From Tenacibaculum sp. 190524A05c (GTDB lineage Bacteria > Bacteroidota > Bacteroidia > Flavobacteriales > Flavobacteriaceae), in the NCBI RefSeq assembly GCF_964036595.1, contig NZ_OZ038523.1, positions 1,866,501 to 1,930,500 of the forward strand: 64,000 bases of DNA, given 5' to 3'. Shown here one piece after another: positions 45,423 to 53,780 of this stretch. Position numbers and translations under genes: made by a program. Numbering within the stretch: position 1 is the stretch's first letter; each line of letters starts with the position of its first letter. Under the pieces are notes generated by a model, which searched no databases, was not told where the DNA came from, and saw nothing but the letters and a program-made list of their open reading frames with translations.

Positions 45423-46523
45423 ATGATCAAACAATTTTTCCTCCTTTGCTCGGGTGTTGATCAAGATTTAATTAAAGATTGTTCCAACGGTGAGCAAAAT
45501 AAATACGCTGGTATTGGTGCCACTGTATTTTTCACTGCACTTATGGCTGCCATTGCAGCGAGTTATGCTCTTTACACAGTATTTGATAATCCTTATACTT
45601 CAATTTTCTTTGGGTTCTTATGGGGTTTATTAATCTTTAATCTCGATCGATTTATTGTTTCTACCATAAAGAAAAGAGAAAAAAAAAGCCAAGAACTCAT
45701 ACAGGTTTTGCCAAGACTATTTTTAGCAATGATTATTGCTGTAGTAATTTCTAAACCTTTGGAACTAAAAATATTTGAAAAAGAAATCAATCAAGTGCTA
45801 CTGACCAAGAAAAATCAAATGACCTTGGAAAACAAAAATCAAATTGCACAACAGTACATTCCTGAGATTGATAAATTACAATCTGAAATAAAAGGTTTAA
45901 AAGATGAAATAACCGCCAAAGAAATTGAAACCAATAAACTTTACGAAACTTACATTGCAGAAGCAGAAGGGAGAAAAGGAACGAAACTTATCGGAAAAGG
46001 TCCTGTGTATAAAGAAAAAAGACAAAAACATGATGCTGCACTTAAAGAACTCACTGAATTAAAACAATCGAATTCTGAGAAAATTGACACTAAAGAATCA
46101 AAAATAGCGACTTTAATAGAACAGCAAAAAAACTCAGAGACAAAAACCCAACCGATTATTTCAAATTTCGACGGTTTAATGGCTCGAATTGACGCTTTGA
46201 ATCAACTTCCTTGGCTTCCATCATTATTTATATTTTTATTGTTTTTAGCAATTGAAACTGCTCCTATTTTCACCAAACTAATCAGTCATAAAGGTGAATA
46301 CGATTATAAGTTAGAAAATCATGAATCGAAGGTAAAATCATGGATTCAACAACAAGTTGATCAACGTAACAAAATAGCTGATACTGATATAGATATCAAC
46401 ACTAAAGTGTACGAAGATTTAAAATCAGAAGAAGAGCTATATAACTACAAACAGAAAATAGCAACCGATTTAATGAAGCTTCAAGCTGATACATTTTTCG
46501 AAAACCAAAAGAATATATTATAA
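45423..46523 (+). CDS. DUF4407 membrane protein with central coiled coil
   Basis: The 366-aa protein has membrane segments near residues 30-48, 54-68, 90-110 and 265-282, with a long charged helical domain (about 125-255) between the third and fourth. CSGVDQDLIKDCSNGEQNKYAGIGA near the start is the DUF4407 opening. It is an inner-membrane protein of unknown function. The ATG at 45423 is preferred to an upstream TTG. Confidence 0.85.
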   Translation: MIKQFFLLCSGVDQDLIKDCSNGEQNKYAGIGATVFFTALMAAIAASYALYTVFDNPYTSIFFGFLWGLLIFNLDRFIVSTIKKREKKSQELIQVLPRLFLAMIIAVVISKPLELKIFEKEINQVLLTKKNQMTLENKNQIAQQYIPEIDKLQSEIKGLKDEITAKEIETNKLYETYIAEAEGRKGTKLIGKGPVYKEKRQKHDAALKELTELKQSNSEKIDTKESKIATLIEQQKNSETKTQPIISNFDGLMARIDALNQLPWLPSLFIFLLFLAIETAPIFTKLISHKGEYDYKLENHESKVKSWIQQQVDQRNKIADTDIDINTKVYEDLKSEEELYNYKQKIATDLMKLQADTFFENQKNIL

Positions 46524-46606
46524 ATTGAAATAAAATTTAAAAAAAGCTTCTTTTCTCAAAAAATTATGCCTTACCTTTAACCATAATATTTTTAATACAT
46601 TTTATA

Positions 46607-46798
46607 ATGAAAGAAGGAACGGTAAAGTTCTTCAATGAATCTAAAGGTTTTGGATTCATCACAGAAACAGGTTCAGGAACAGAATACTTTGTACACATCT
46701 CTGGTTTAGTAGATGAAGTAAAACAAGGTGATACTGTTGAATTCGAGCTAAAAGAAGGTAGAAAAGGATTAAACGCTGTAAGTGTTAGAGTAATTTAA
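46607..46798 (+). CDS. CspA-family cold-shock protein
   Basis: The 63-aa protein is a single OB-fold cold-shock domain with both RNA-binding motifs: KGFGFI (RNP1) and YFVHIS (RNP2). It is an RNA chaperone in the cytoplasm. The 80-bp region before the ATG has no second gene and could be a regulatory 5' leader. A terminator follows at 46823-46855. Confidence 0.95.
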   Translation: MKEGTVKFFNESKGFGFITETGSGTEYFVHISGLVDEVKQGDTVEFELKEGRKGLNAVSVRVI

Positions 46799-46822
46799 TA
46801 TAGAACAACATTTAATTTTTTG

Positions 46823-46855
46823 AAAGCATCTGATTTACAGGTGCTTTTCCTTTTA
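46823..46855 (+). terminator. Terminator of the cold-shock gene
   Basis: An imperfect stem (AAAGCATCTG / CAGGTGCTTT, one G-T pair) is followed by TTCCTTTT. Confidence 0.6.
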
Positions 46856-46896
46856 AATAAAGAATCGAAAACTACTCTTATATTAAAAAGATTTAA

Positions 46897-46904
46897 TACA
46901 TTTG
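46897..46904 (+). promoter_or_regulatory. -7 element of the rpsP-rimM operon
   Basis: TACATTTG is an exact TAnnTTTG match 83 bp upstream of rpsP. The -33 region reads TTA rather than TTG. Confidence 0.5.
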
Positions 46905-46911
46905 CACACTC

Positions 46912-46973
46912 AAAATTCCGAGCTAATTCGGATTTTAAAAATTAATAGATTAATAACCAAGGTCGCGTACCTT
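46912..46973 (+). promoter_or_regulatory. Structured 5' leader of rpsP
   Basis: Two hairpins are visible: AAAATTCCGA / TCGGATTTT at 46912-46935 with one bulged base, and AAGGT / ACCTT at 46959-46973 just before the ribosome-binding region. It may be an autoregulatory leader of the ribosomal protein operon, but no known class was recognised. Confidence 0.35.
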
Positions 46974-46987
46974 AAAAATTAACAAGT

Positions 46988-47488
46988 ATGCCTGTAAAAA
47001 TTCGTTTACAAAGACACGGTAAAAAAGGAAAACCATTTTACTGGGTGGTTGCTGCAGATTCTAGAGCTAAAAGAGACGGTCGTTTCTTAGAGAAAATCGG
47101 AACGTACAACCCAAACACTAACCCTGCAACTATTAACTTAGACGTTGATTCTGCTGTAAAGTGGTTAGAAAATGGTGCTCAACCTACTGACACTGCAAGA
47201 GCTTTATTATCTTATAAAGGTGCTTTATTAAAGCATCACTTAGCTGGAGGTGTTAGAAAAGGTGCTTTAACAGAAGAGCAAGCTGAAGCTAAGTTTAACG
47301 CTTGGTTAGAAGAAAAAGCTGCTAAAGTTGCTGGTAAAGTAGATAGTTTAGCTAAAGCTCAAGAAGATGCTAAAGCTAAAGCTTTAGAAGCTGAAAAAGC
47401 TGTTAATGAAGCTCGTATTGCTGCAAAAGCTCCTGTAGTAGATAGCGAAGATGCTGCTACTGAAGAAGGTGGAGATAGCGAAGAGTAA
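46988..47488 (+). CDS. rpsP: 30S ribosomal protein S16
   Basis: The 166-aa protein begins with the S16 core ([25 protein letters not shown], then [12 protein letters not shown]). The core ends at about residue 85. A C-terminal Ala/Glu/Lys-rich extension of about 80 residues follows, as is usual for S16 in Bacteroidota. It is in the small ribosomal subunit. rimM follows after 14 bases in the same transcript, the classical order. Confidence 0.97.
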   Translation: MPVKIRLQRHGKKGKPFYWVVAADSRAKRDGRFLEKIGTYNPNTNPATINLDVDSAVKWLENGAQPTDTARALLSYKGALLKHHLAGGVRKGALTEEQAEAKFNAWLEEKAAKVAGKVDSLAKAQEDAKAKALEAEKAVNEARIAAKAPVVDSEDAATEEGGDSEE

Positions 47489-47502
47489 AAAACAAGACGA
47501 TA

Positions 47503-48030
47503 ATGCAAACTAAAGATTGTTTTTATTTAGGCAAAATCGTCAAAAAACACAGTTTTAAAGGCGAAGTAGTTATCAAATTAGATACTGACGAGCCTCATCT
47601 GTACAAAAATTTGGAATCAGTATTTGTCGAACTCGGCAATAATCTGATTCCTTTTTTTATTGAAAAATCTTCATTGAGCAAAAGCACAATGTTCCGTGTA
47701 AAATTCGAAGGTGTTGATACAGAAGCTGACGCCGAAGCGATTTTACGTTCTGGTATTTACTTACCTCTTACCCTACTACCAAAACTTTCTGGAAATAAAT
47801 TCTATTATCATGAAGTAATTGGTTTTACCGTAAAGGATGTAAATTTTGGTGAAGTTGGAACTATTTCGAGTATTAATGACTCTGCTGCTCAACCATTATT
47901 TGAAATAGATAGAGATGGAATTGAATTATTTATTCCAATGATTGATGATTTCATTAAAAAAGTAGATAGGGAACATAAAACTATCGAAGTAGAAACTCCA
48001 GAAGGATTGATTGATTTATACATCAATTAA
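47503..48030 (+). CDS. rimM: 16S rRNA processing protein RimM
   Basis: The 175-aa protein has the N-terminal RimM beta-barrel (FYLGKIVKKHSFKGEVVI) and the PRC-barrel-like half (FYYHEVIGFTVKD... EIDRDGIELFIPMIDDFI). It assists 30S head assembly with S19. It follows rpsP and converges with a cytochrome gene, with a 4-base overlap of ends. Confidence 0.95.
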   Translation: MQTKDCFYLGKIVKKHSFKGEVVIKLDTDEPHLYKNLESVFVELGNNLIPFFIEKSSLSKSTMFRVKFEGVDTEADAEAILRSGIYLPLTLLPKLSGNKFYYHEVIGFTVKDVNFGEVGTISSINDSAAQPLFEIDRDGIELFIPMIDDFIKKVDREHKTIEVETPEGLIDLYIN

Positions 48031-48464
48031 TAACCATCAACATAATTTAAAATATCCTTAACATCACTTTCTGAAAGGTTAGGATTATAATGCTCTGATG
48101 TATTTGAATTCCATTCAGCATTCAAAGCGATTACATCAATATCCTTCTGATTTATTAGAATCTGCTCATCCTTAATGTATTGAATTAGCCATTTCATTTC
48201 TCTTCTTTCTTTTATATTAGTAAGTATTGAATGTCGAGAATGTACTCTATGGCAACTTGAACAGCTGTTATTTAAAAATAATTCCTTACCTCTTTTTACC
48301 GACAAAGCTAACGTCGGATCAATCTGTTTAACTTTTTCATTATCTAGAGTATGTTTTGTTTGATCATAATCAGTTGTTGTTTGAATACTTACCATCCAGA
48401 AAATCATAAATAACAGAATAATAGCTACAATACTTCCGAAAATTACATTTGCAGAGATTTTCAT
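48027..48464 (-). CDS. Membrane-anchored c-type cytochrome (copy 1)
   Basis: The 145-aa protein has an N-terminal membrane helix (residues 8-27) and one heme site CSSCH (C68, C71, H72). The C-terminal helix (LSESDVKDILNYV) fits a small cytochrome c. The only Met after the heme site is in REMKWL, and no Met is shared with its paralogue, so the sixth iron ligand is uncertain. It is the last gene of a minus-strand run with its paralogue 20 bases upstream. It should carry electrons in the periplasm. Confidence 0.82.
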   Translation of the reverse strand: MKISANVIFGSIVAIILLFMIFWMVSIQTTTDYDQTKHTLDNEKVKQIDPTLALSVKRGKELFLNNSCSSCHRVHSRHSILTNIKERREMKWLIQYIKDEQILINQKDIDVIALNAEWNSNTSEHYNPNLSESDVKDILNYVDGY

Positions 48465-48484
48465 TTTAATCTTTATTGTTAATG

Positions 48485-48907
48485 CTAATTAAAACTAGCC
48501 AAATAATTCAAAATATCAGTTAATTCTTGATCATTCAAATGCTTCTTATCGTGTTTTCCATTAGACCAATTGTACATTTCTTTTAAAACCAATACTATCG
48601 AATCTTTACTCTTAAGTAAGGAAGCTTCATCTCTGATAAATTGGAATAACCATTCTCGTGATACTTTACCAGTTACTAAAGGTCTAAATCCATCTAGCTT
48701 ATCCGGTTTATGACAGCTATAACAACCTTCTTTGTTAAATAAATCTCTTCCCCTTTTAACTGACAGTTCCATATTTCTCGCTTCCACAACTTTATCAGTG
48801 ACATCTGGATATTCATATTTCGTTTGAATGCTTACCATCCAGAAAATCATGAATAATAAAATTACAGAGATAATACTTACAAATATGGTATTCGCAGATA
48901 TTTTCAT
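48485..48907 (-). CDS. Membrane-anchored c-type cytochrome (copy 2)
   Basis: The 140-aa protein resembles copy 1 closely in its anchor (ILLFMIFWMVSIQT is shared) and has the heme motif CYSCH (C62, C65, H66). Downstream it has EWLFQFIRDE where copy 1 has KWLIQYIKDE. The only Met after the heme site (KEMYNW) is not at the position of the Met in copy 1. The pair is a tandem duplication. A VOC gene and an acetyltransferase gene are upstream in the same run. Confidence 0.82.
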   Translation of the reverse strand: MKISANTIFVSIISVILLFMIFWMVSIQTKYEYPDVTDKVVEARNMELSVKRGRDLFNKEGCYSCHKPDKLDGFRPLVTGKVSREWLFQFIRDEASLLKSKDSIVLVLKEMYNWSNGKHDKKHLNDQELTDILNYLASFN

Positions 48908-48923
48908 AACACTATTCTAATTT

Positions 48924-49310
48924 TTAAATTTCATATAGCTCAATTGGTAAATTATCCGGATCATTAAAAAAGAAAAATTGTTTTCCCGTAAATTCATCAA
49001 TTCTAATTTCTTGGCAAATTACATTATTAGATTCTAAATAATCTTTCCATGCTTTTAAATCTCTAACTCCGAAAGCAATATGACGTAAACCTGTTGCCTC
49101 AGGAAAAGAAGCTCTTTTTGGTGGATTTGGAAAAGAAAATAATTCTATCAAATACGTTCCATTTAAAGACAAATCCAACTTATAGGATGCTCTTTCTTTT
49201 CGATAAACTTCTTGTTCTACTTTAAATCCTAAAATCTGCGTATAGAACCACTTTGAAACATCATAATCAGAACAAATAATTGCGATATGATGAATAGTAT
49301 CAATTTTCAT
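48924..49310 (-). CDS. VOC family protein, YaeR-like
   Basis: This 128-aa protein is a single glyoxalase-fold module. It starts IDTIHHIAIICSDYDVSKWFYT, contains GLRHIAFGVRDL and ends PDNLPIELYE. His in the first motif, His in LRHIAF and Glu in the last are in metal-ligand positions, which fits the YaeR/GloA2 branch. It is cytoplasmic; the substrate is unknown. It begins three bases after the acetyltransferase stop. Confidence 0.83.
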   Translation of the reverse strand: MKIDTIHHIAIICSDYDVSKWFYTQILGFKVEQEVYRKERASYKLDLSLNGTYLIELFSFPNPPKRASFPEATGLRHIAFGVRDLKAWKDYLESNNVICQEIRIDEFTGKQFFFFNDPDNLPIELYEI

Positions 49311-49313
49311 TTA

Positions 49314-49817
49314 TTAAAATTTGAATTCATAAACACAATCTTTTTCCCCTTCGAATACACTTTGCTTTCCTATATAGGCAAAACCTAGATTCTCCAATAA
49401 TCGCTTAGATCTTTCATTTTCCGGCAATGTAAAAGCATAAACTTTCTCTTGTTCGAATGTATCCTTAATATACTCCATCATCAACACTGTAGCTTCACTT
49501 GCATAGCCTTTACCTCTTCCTTTGGGTAATAAAGCATAACCAACATCAATAAAATCTAGTTTATCTCTTTGCAATGCTGAAGTCATACCAATGGGCTCAT
49601 TTGTTTCTTTAGAAATAACCGTAAAAAAACCCAAACCATTTAATAATGCGTTTTTAGGTAATGTATTTTCTAGATATGTTTTTGTTTGTTCTACCGATCT
49701 TAATCCTTTATCATTTATATAGGTAATCCAATCCGGATCATTAAATAATTCGAAATAAAATGAAGCTTCTTCAACGGCAGCGTCTTTAATAATTAGTCGG
49801 TCACTTTCAAGTCTCAT
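49314..49817 (-). CDS. GNAT N-acetyltransferase
   Basis: The 167-aa protein has the acetyl-CoA loop in LLPKGRGKGYASEA and the RimJ-type C-terminus NERSKRLLENLGFAYIG. It resembles ribosomal-protein and small-molecule acetyltransferases; the acceptor is not known. It is the first gene of the minus-strand run with the VOC and cytochrome genes. Confidence 0.87.
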   Translation of the reverse strand: MRLESDRLIIKDAAVEEASFYFELFNDPDWITYINDKGLRSVEQTKTYLENTLPKNALLNGLGFFTVISKETNEPIGMTSALQRDKLDFIDVGYALLPKGRGKGYASEATVLMMEYIKDTFEQEKVYAFTLPENERSKRLLENLGFAYIGKQSVFEGEKDCVYEFKF

Positions 49818-49885
49818 TTGGCTATTTTTTTATCAATAATACGATTTTTAAAAAAGGTTATATCTTTCAGAACAAATATTTTAAC

Positions 49886-50311
49886 ATGAAAAAACTAATA
49901 TTATCCCTACTCGTAGTTATCTGTTCATGCGCATCCTCTAACGAAGAACAAGATAAAAAAGAAATCCTAGCATTAATGAAACACCAGGAATCCGACTGGT
50001 CTAGACATGATTTAGATTGTTTTATGTTAGGATATTGGAAATCAGACTCATTAAAGTTCCAAGGCAAAAAAGGTATTACTTATGGATGGAAACAAACTTT
50101 AGAAAAGTATAAAAAGAGTTATCCTTATGCAGAAGATACTGGAAAGTTAAAATTTAAAATTAGATCAATCTCGAGAATTGAAAGTAATAGTTATTATGTA
50201 ATGGGCGAATATCATTTGACTCGTGAAGTTGGTAATGCCGATGGAATTTTTATGATTATTTTCAAAAAGATTAAAGGTGAGTGGAAAATTATTGCAGATA
50301 CTTCGTGCTAA
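49886..50311 (+). CDS. Lipoprotein with NTF2/DUF4440-like domain
   Basis: The 141-aa protein has a lipobox (VICSC, Cys about 15). The mature part EILALMKHQESDWSRHDLDCFMLGYW and the ending IIFKKIKGEWKIIADTSC fit an NTF2-like, DUF4440-type fold. A pocket binding a small molecule is possible, but no function is assigned. It stands alone on the plus strand, divergent from the GNAT gene. Confidence 0.78.
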   Translation: MKKLILSLLVVICSCASSNEEQDKKEILALMKHQESDWSRHDLDCFMLGYWKSDSLKFQGKKGITYGWKQTLEKYKKSYPYAEDTGKLKFKIRSISRIESNSYYVMGEYHLTREVGNADGIFMIIFKKIKGEWKIIADTSC

Positions 50312-50354
50312 TTTTTCAATTTAAAGATTACTTTCGCAAGCACAAATACAAGCA

Positions 50355-50933
50355 ATGAGTTTATTACAAGAATTACAAGATAGAAGTGGAAATCAATGTG
50401 AGTTATGTGCTTCAACACAAAATTTAAGTATTTATGAAGTTCCTCCTATTTCTACTGGCGGTGTTGACGGAAGTATTTTAGCTTGCGAACACTGTATCGA
50501 ACAAATTAATAATCCAGAAACTGTAGATTCGAATCATTGGAGATGTTTGAATGATAGTATGTGGAGTGAATTTTCTGCGGTAAAAGTTGTTGCTTGGCGA
50601 ATGCTTCATCGATTAAAAAAAGATGGATGGTCTCAAGATCTTTTAGATATGATGTATTTAGAACCAGAAGAATTATCATTTGCTCAAGCCACAGGAGATC
50701 ATCTAGATGAAAGTGAAAAAATAATTCATAGAGATAGCAACGGAGCTATATTACAAGCCGGTGACAATGTAGTATTGATAAAAGATTTAAAAGTAAAAGG
50801 ATCAAGTATGGTTTGTAAACAAGGAACAGCTGTAAGAAGAATTTCTTTGGATCCAGAAAATGCTGAATACATAGAAGGAAAAGTAGATGGACAAAATATT
50901 GTTATTGTAACTAAATATGTAAAAAAACTGTAA
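50355..50933 (+). CDS. PhnA/YjdM family protein
   Basis: The 192-aa protein has an N-terminal zinc ribbon (CELC and CEHC) and a C-terminal PhnA domain (DSNGAILQAGDNVVLIKDLKVKGSSMVCKQGTAVRRI). PhnA proteins were named for phosphonate use, but their role is uncertain. No phosphonate genes are near. It is cytoplasmic. The frameshifted membrane gene follows after 6 bases. Confidence 0.88.
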   Translation: MSLLQELQDRSGNQCELCASTQNLSIYEVPPISTGGVDGSILACEHCIEQINNPETVDSNHWRCLNDSMWSEFSAVKVVAWRMLHRLKKDGWSQDLLDMMYLEPEELSFAQATGDHLDESEKIIHRDSNGAILQAGDNVVLIKDLKVKGSSMVCKQGTAVRRISLDPENAEYIEGKVDGQNIVIVTKYVKKL

Positions 50934-50939
50934 TAACAG

Positions 50940-51297
50940 ATGTCAATAACTCATAAAGAAAAACATTTACAGGCAACAATATTCAAAATTGAAAATGTAA
51001 AAAGAGAGCAAAATTTTCTTTTGAGACATCTTTGGAAAGTTATCGGTTTAGGCATACTCTTTTCGTTCTGGGCACCAACAAGAAGATCAAAAAGAGAGTT
51101 TTTACAACATGGAGAATCAATGTTAGATTTAGGAGAATATTCTTATACCAATTTAGTTTTAATATGCGCTGGTGTTTATACTTCTCTTTGTTTTTATTTA
51201 TCATCTAGTTTCTAAATATCAGGATCAACGAAAATTAAAAAACCTGGAAGAGTTAAAACGCAACTTAGAAAGGGAAATCAAAGAATACAACCAATAA
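50940..51297 (+). pseudogene. Small membrane protein gene, apparently interrupted by a one-base frameshift
   Basis: The open frame from ATG 50940 ends at 51215 (91 aa) after a membrane-like segment. Immediately afterwards another frame, without its own good start, reads on as YHLVSKYQDQRKLKNLEE and then a charged coiled coil to a stop at 51295-51297, directly before the terminator. Removing one T from the T5 run at 51191-51195 joins the two into a 118-aa protein with two membrane helices. This is a mutation, sequencing error or slippery site. Confidence 0.65.
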
Positions 51298-51324
51298 AAA
51301 AGCAGCTTTTCAGCTGCTTTTTTT
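51297..51324. terminator. Bidirectional terminator
   Basis: The stem AAAAGCAGC / GCTGCTTTT with loop TTTTCA is flanked by A6 and T7. It serves the frameshifted gene and the convergent nucleoid protein gene. Confidence 0.85.
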
Positions 51325-52372
51325 ATTTCTCTGCGTTATAATATACTTTGTAATATTTCATCTTCTTGTCCTCATCATATCCTCTTTCTAAATAGTCTGA
51401 AGCTGCGTCTGGAGCATCAATATCAATCTTTATCTGAATATTCGTATCTAACTTAATTTCTGTTTTCAACTTCCCTTTCTCCTTCTTTAAAACAATATCT
51501 GAAACCTCGAAGTTATTTCTCACCAATACATCATTCAATTTTTCGAAGTGCTTCTTATAGTCTTCAAACATATCTTTATGCTTGTCATCTTCAAAAACCT
51601 CATCCTTGAAAGCATGATAATCTACACTTTCATGTTCTTTAAAATAATCAACAGTATTAGCTAAAAAGTTTCCTTGTTCGTGTTTTCCGTATTCTGGTTT
51701 AATAATTTCCTCAGAAAAATCTCTACATAATTCTAAATAATGCTGAGTATGTAAGTTTCGATCATCAGCAAACTTTACATTTAAGAAGTTCTTAATCCAA
51801 TATTGCGCATCATAATTGTTATTATCAACCGATAACACAACTGTTCCTTCTGTATCAGATGAATTTAAAATCAAACATCCCTTATCTAGTCTTTTTGTTG
51901 AAATTCCTTTTTGAACCACAACATCAAAACTATCTTCATCCAAGTAAGTTTGAAAGAAGTCTACTTTACTCTCAATTTTAAAAATTCCAACCGCTTCAGT
52001 TAACACATCTTTGTACTCAATTCCTTCAAAAAGAACTACTAAAACATCACCTGTTTTTATTTGAGCTGAGTTTGATTGTTCATACAAATGATTAACAACA
52101 TTCTTTGAATTTTCAATAAACGTTTCTTCATCATCAAAAATTTGAGAAGCATAATTATTGATCTCGTTTAAACGAACATCAGCATGATGATTAAAACGAT
52201 AACTCTGTGTAACTCCACCAAAAGGCTTTAGTAAAAAAGGAAGCAATAAATCGTAACTTTCTTCATCAAAACGAACTAAGCTTTCAGAAAATGCATTCTG
52301 TCCGCTATTGTATTTGTTTGCTACTTTGTGAATTATACATTTTGTTATTTCTACACGAGTTCTTTTAATCAT
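51323..52372 (-). CDS. Nucleoid-associated protein (NdpA/YejK family)
   Basis: The 349-aa protein has the family layout, with N-terminal CIIHKVANKY, middle FFQTYLDEDSFDVVVQKG and DAQYWIKNFLNVKFADD, and a C-terminal helical and beta part. Members bind the nucleoid; their exact role is not settled. It is cytoplasmic. It converges with the frameshifted gene through a shared terminator. Confidence 0.83.
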   Translation of the reverse strand: MIKRTRVEITKCIIHKVANKYNSGQNAFSESLVRFDEESYDLLLPFLLKPFGGVTQSYRFNHHADVRLNEINNYASQIFDDEETFIENSKNVVNHLYEQSNSAQIKTGDVLVVLFEGIEYKDVLTEAVGIFKIESKVDFFQTYLDEDSFDVVVQKGISTKRLDKGCLILNSSDTEGTVVLSVDNNNYDAQYWIKNFLNVKFADDRNLHTQHYLELCRDFSEEIIKPEYGKHEQGNFLANTVDYFKEHESVDYHAFKDEVFEDDKHKDMFEDYKKHFEKLNDVLVRNNFEVSDIVLKKEKGKLKTEIKLDTNIQIKIDIDAPDAASDYLERGYDEDKKMKYYKVYYNAEK

Positions 52373-52431
52373 CTTTCTAAAAATTAGGCAACAAAAATAC
52401 GTATTTTAGTATCGTAAAAAACAGTTGATTT

Positions 52432-52959
52432 ATGAAATTATTAGGTATTGGATCTAGAATTAATCATCCTGAATATGGATTTGGTGTAGTAACAAATGTA
52501 GATAACAAACATTATTGGGTTACGTTTCAAGAAAATGGTTTAGAAACTATTACTCTCGAGGACGAATTTGAAACTATCGAAGCTGTAGAGGATGAAGTAG
52601 ATACTATCAGTTTTTATGAAGTTGAATCTTCATTACGTAAAATTTTAAAGCAATGGAGCGATGTCTCTGAAATCGTTCCTATTTCAGATAAATTTAAAGG
52701 AGGTAAATTGATTATAGAACCTGCTGATACTAATTTAGCTTCAAAAGAAATTCCGATTGACACATTTTTCCATAAAATTGTTATGGTTAGAGATCGAATT
52801 AGAGTCATGGAGCAAAAAATAAACTCTAGTAAAACTCTAGACGATCAGGATAAAATAGACCTACAACAATACATTACAAGGATTTACGGTAGCTTAACTA
52901 CTTTCAATGTTTTGTTCAAGTTAAAATCCGATCATTTTGTTGGAGTGAAGTCTAAATAA
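52432..52959 (+). CDS. Conserved hypothetical with N-terminal KOW/Tudor-like motif
   Basis: The 175-aa protein begins IGSRINHPEYGFGVVTNVDNKHYWVTFQENG, a small SH3-like barrel like that at the C-terminus of UvrD-type helicases. An acidic linker and a helical domain with VRDRIRVMEQKIN follow. That would fit nucleic-acid or polymerase contact (inference). It is divergent from the nucleoid protein gene and converges with a candidate small RNA gene. Confidence 0.65.
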   Translation: MKLLGIGSRINHPEYGFGVVTNVDNKHYWVTFQENGLETITLEDEFETIEAVEDEVDTISFYEVESSLRKILKQWSDVSEIVPISDKFKGGKLIIEPADTNLASKEIPIDTFFHKIVMVRDRIRVMEQKINSSKTLDDQDKIDLQQYITRIYGSLTTFNVLFKLKSDHFVGVKSK

Positions 52960-53046
52960 AAAAAATGCGGCAACTAATAACCAGTAAATTATTATGCTTG
53001 CCGCACATATTTATAATAGGGATTATTATAAAAAGGTTCTCCGTCC
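52958..53046 (-). ncRNA. Candidate small RNA between the KOW-like gene and rnhB
   Basis: On the minus strand a full promoter match (53053-53080) is followed, at about 53046, by a possible transcript starting GGACGGAGAACC. It contains a 9-bp stem (53010-53018 with 53024-53032) and a strong two-part terminator stem (TGCGGCAA, TAATAA and their complements, 52966-53005) ending in eight T. About 89 nt. No open frame of interest. I recognise no known RNA family. Confidence 0.5.
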
Positions 53047-53052
53047 GAGCGG

Positions 53053-53080
53053 CAAATGTAACTAATCCGTTAAATATCAA
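53053..53080 (-). promoter_or_regulatory. Promoter of the candidate small RNA
   Basis: On the minus strand TTG (53078-53080) and TACATTTG (53053-53060) are spaced by 17 nt, matching both promoter elements. It lies just after the rnhB stop. Confidence 0.55.
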
Positions 53081-53107
53081 ATGTTAAAACACTGATTTTA
53101 ACATAAT

Positions 53108-53710
53108 TTAACTAAAATCTAGTGTTAATTGATCTGGTAAAAGTTTAAAAGATTTCCTGTGATATTTAGTTGCTCCATGGGATTTAATCCCTGCTCTATG
53201 TTCTTTCGTTGGGTATCCTTTGTTTTTCTTCCAATTGTAAACGGGAAATTCTTCATGAATTTTCGCCATAAACTCATCTCTGTAGGTTTTTGCTAAAATT
53301 GATGCTGCTGCAATACTCATAAACTTTGCATCTCCTTTCACGATAGTTTCAAAAGGAGTTTCTCCGTAAGGTTTAAATTTATTACCATCTACGATTATAA
53401 ATTCTGGTTGAACGTTTAACTGAGCAATTGAACGATGCATTCCCTCTAGTGAAGCTTGAAGTACATTTAGTTCATCAACTTCTTCATTATGTATAAAAGA
53501 CACTCCATAAGACAGAGCGTTTTCTTCAATGTACGTTCGAAGTTCATTTCTTTTCTTTTCTGATAATTGCTTAGAATCATTCAAAAAAGGATGTTTAAAA
53601 TCTTCAGGTAAAATTACTGCCGCAGCTACAACAGGGCCCGATAAACAGCCTCTCCCCGCTTCATCTGTTCCTGCCTCTAAAGTAAATCCACTATAATTTA
53701 ATTTTAGCAT
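53108..53710 (-). CDS. rnhB: Ribonuclease HII
   Basis: The 200-aa protein has the RNase HII signature [20 protein letters not shown] (catalytic Asp and Glu) and FIVDGN, followed by [17 protein letters not shown] with the third acidic site. It removes ribonucleotides from DNA in the cytoplasm. Length is normal. It is divergent from the porin gene. Confidence 0.96.
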   Translation of the reverse strand: MLKLNYSGFTLEAGTDEAGRGCLSGPVVAAAVILPEDFKHPFLNDSKQLSEKKRNELRTYIEENALSYGVSFIHNEEVDELNVLQASLEGMHRSIAQLNVQPEFIIVDGNKFKPYGETPFETIVKGDAKFMSIAAASILAKTYRDEFMAKIHEEFPVYNWKKNKGYPTKEHRAGIKSHGATKYHRKSFKLLPDQLTLDFS

Positions 53711-53767
53711 AACACAAATTAACAGTTTTCGAAGATAACATTCACAAATATTTTCGTTTTATTATTT

Positions 53768-53775
53768 TACATTTG
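53768..53775 (+). promoter_or_regulatory. -7 element of the porin gene
   Basis: TACATTTG is an exact TAnnTTTG match ending 5 bp before the ATG at 53781, implying a very short leader. The -33 element is not exact. Confidence 0.4.
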
Positions 53776-53780
53776 CCTTT

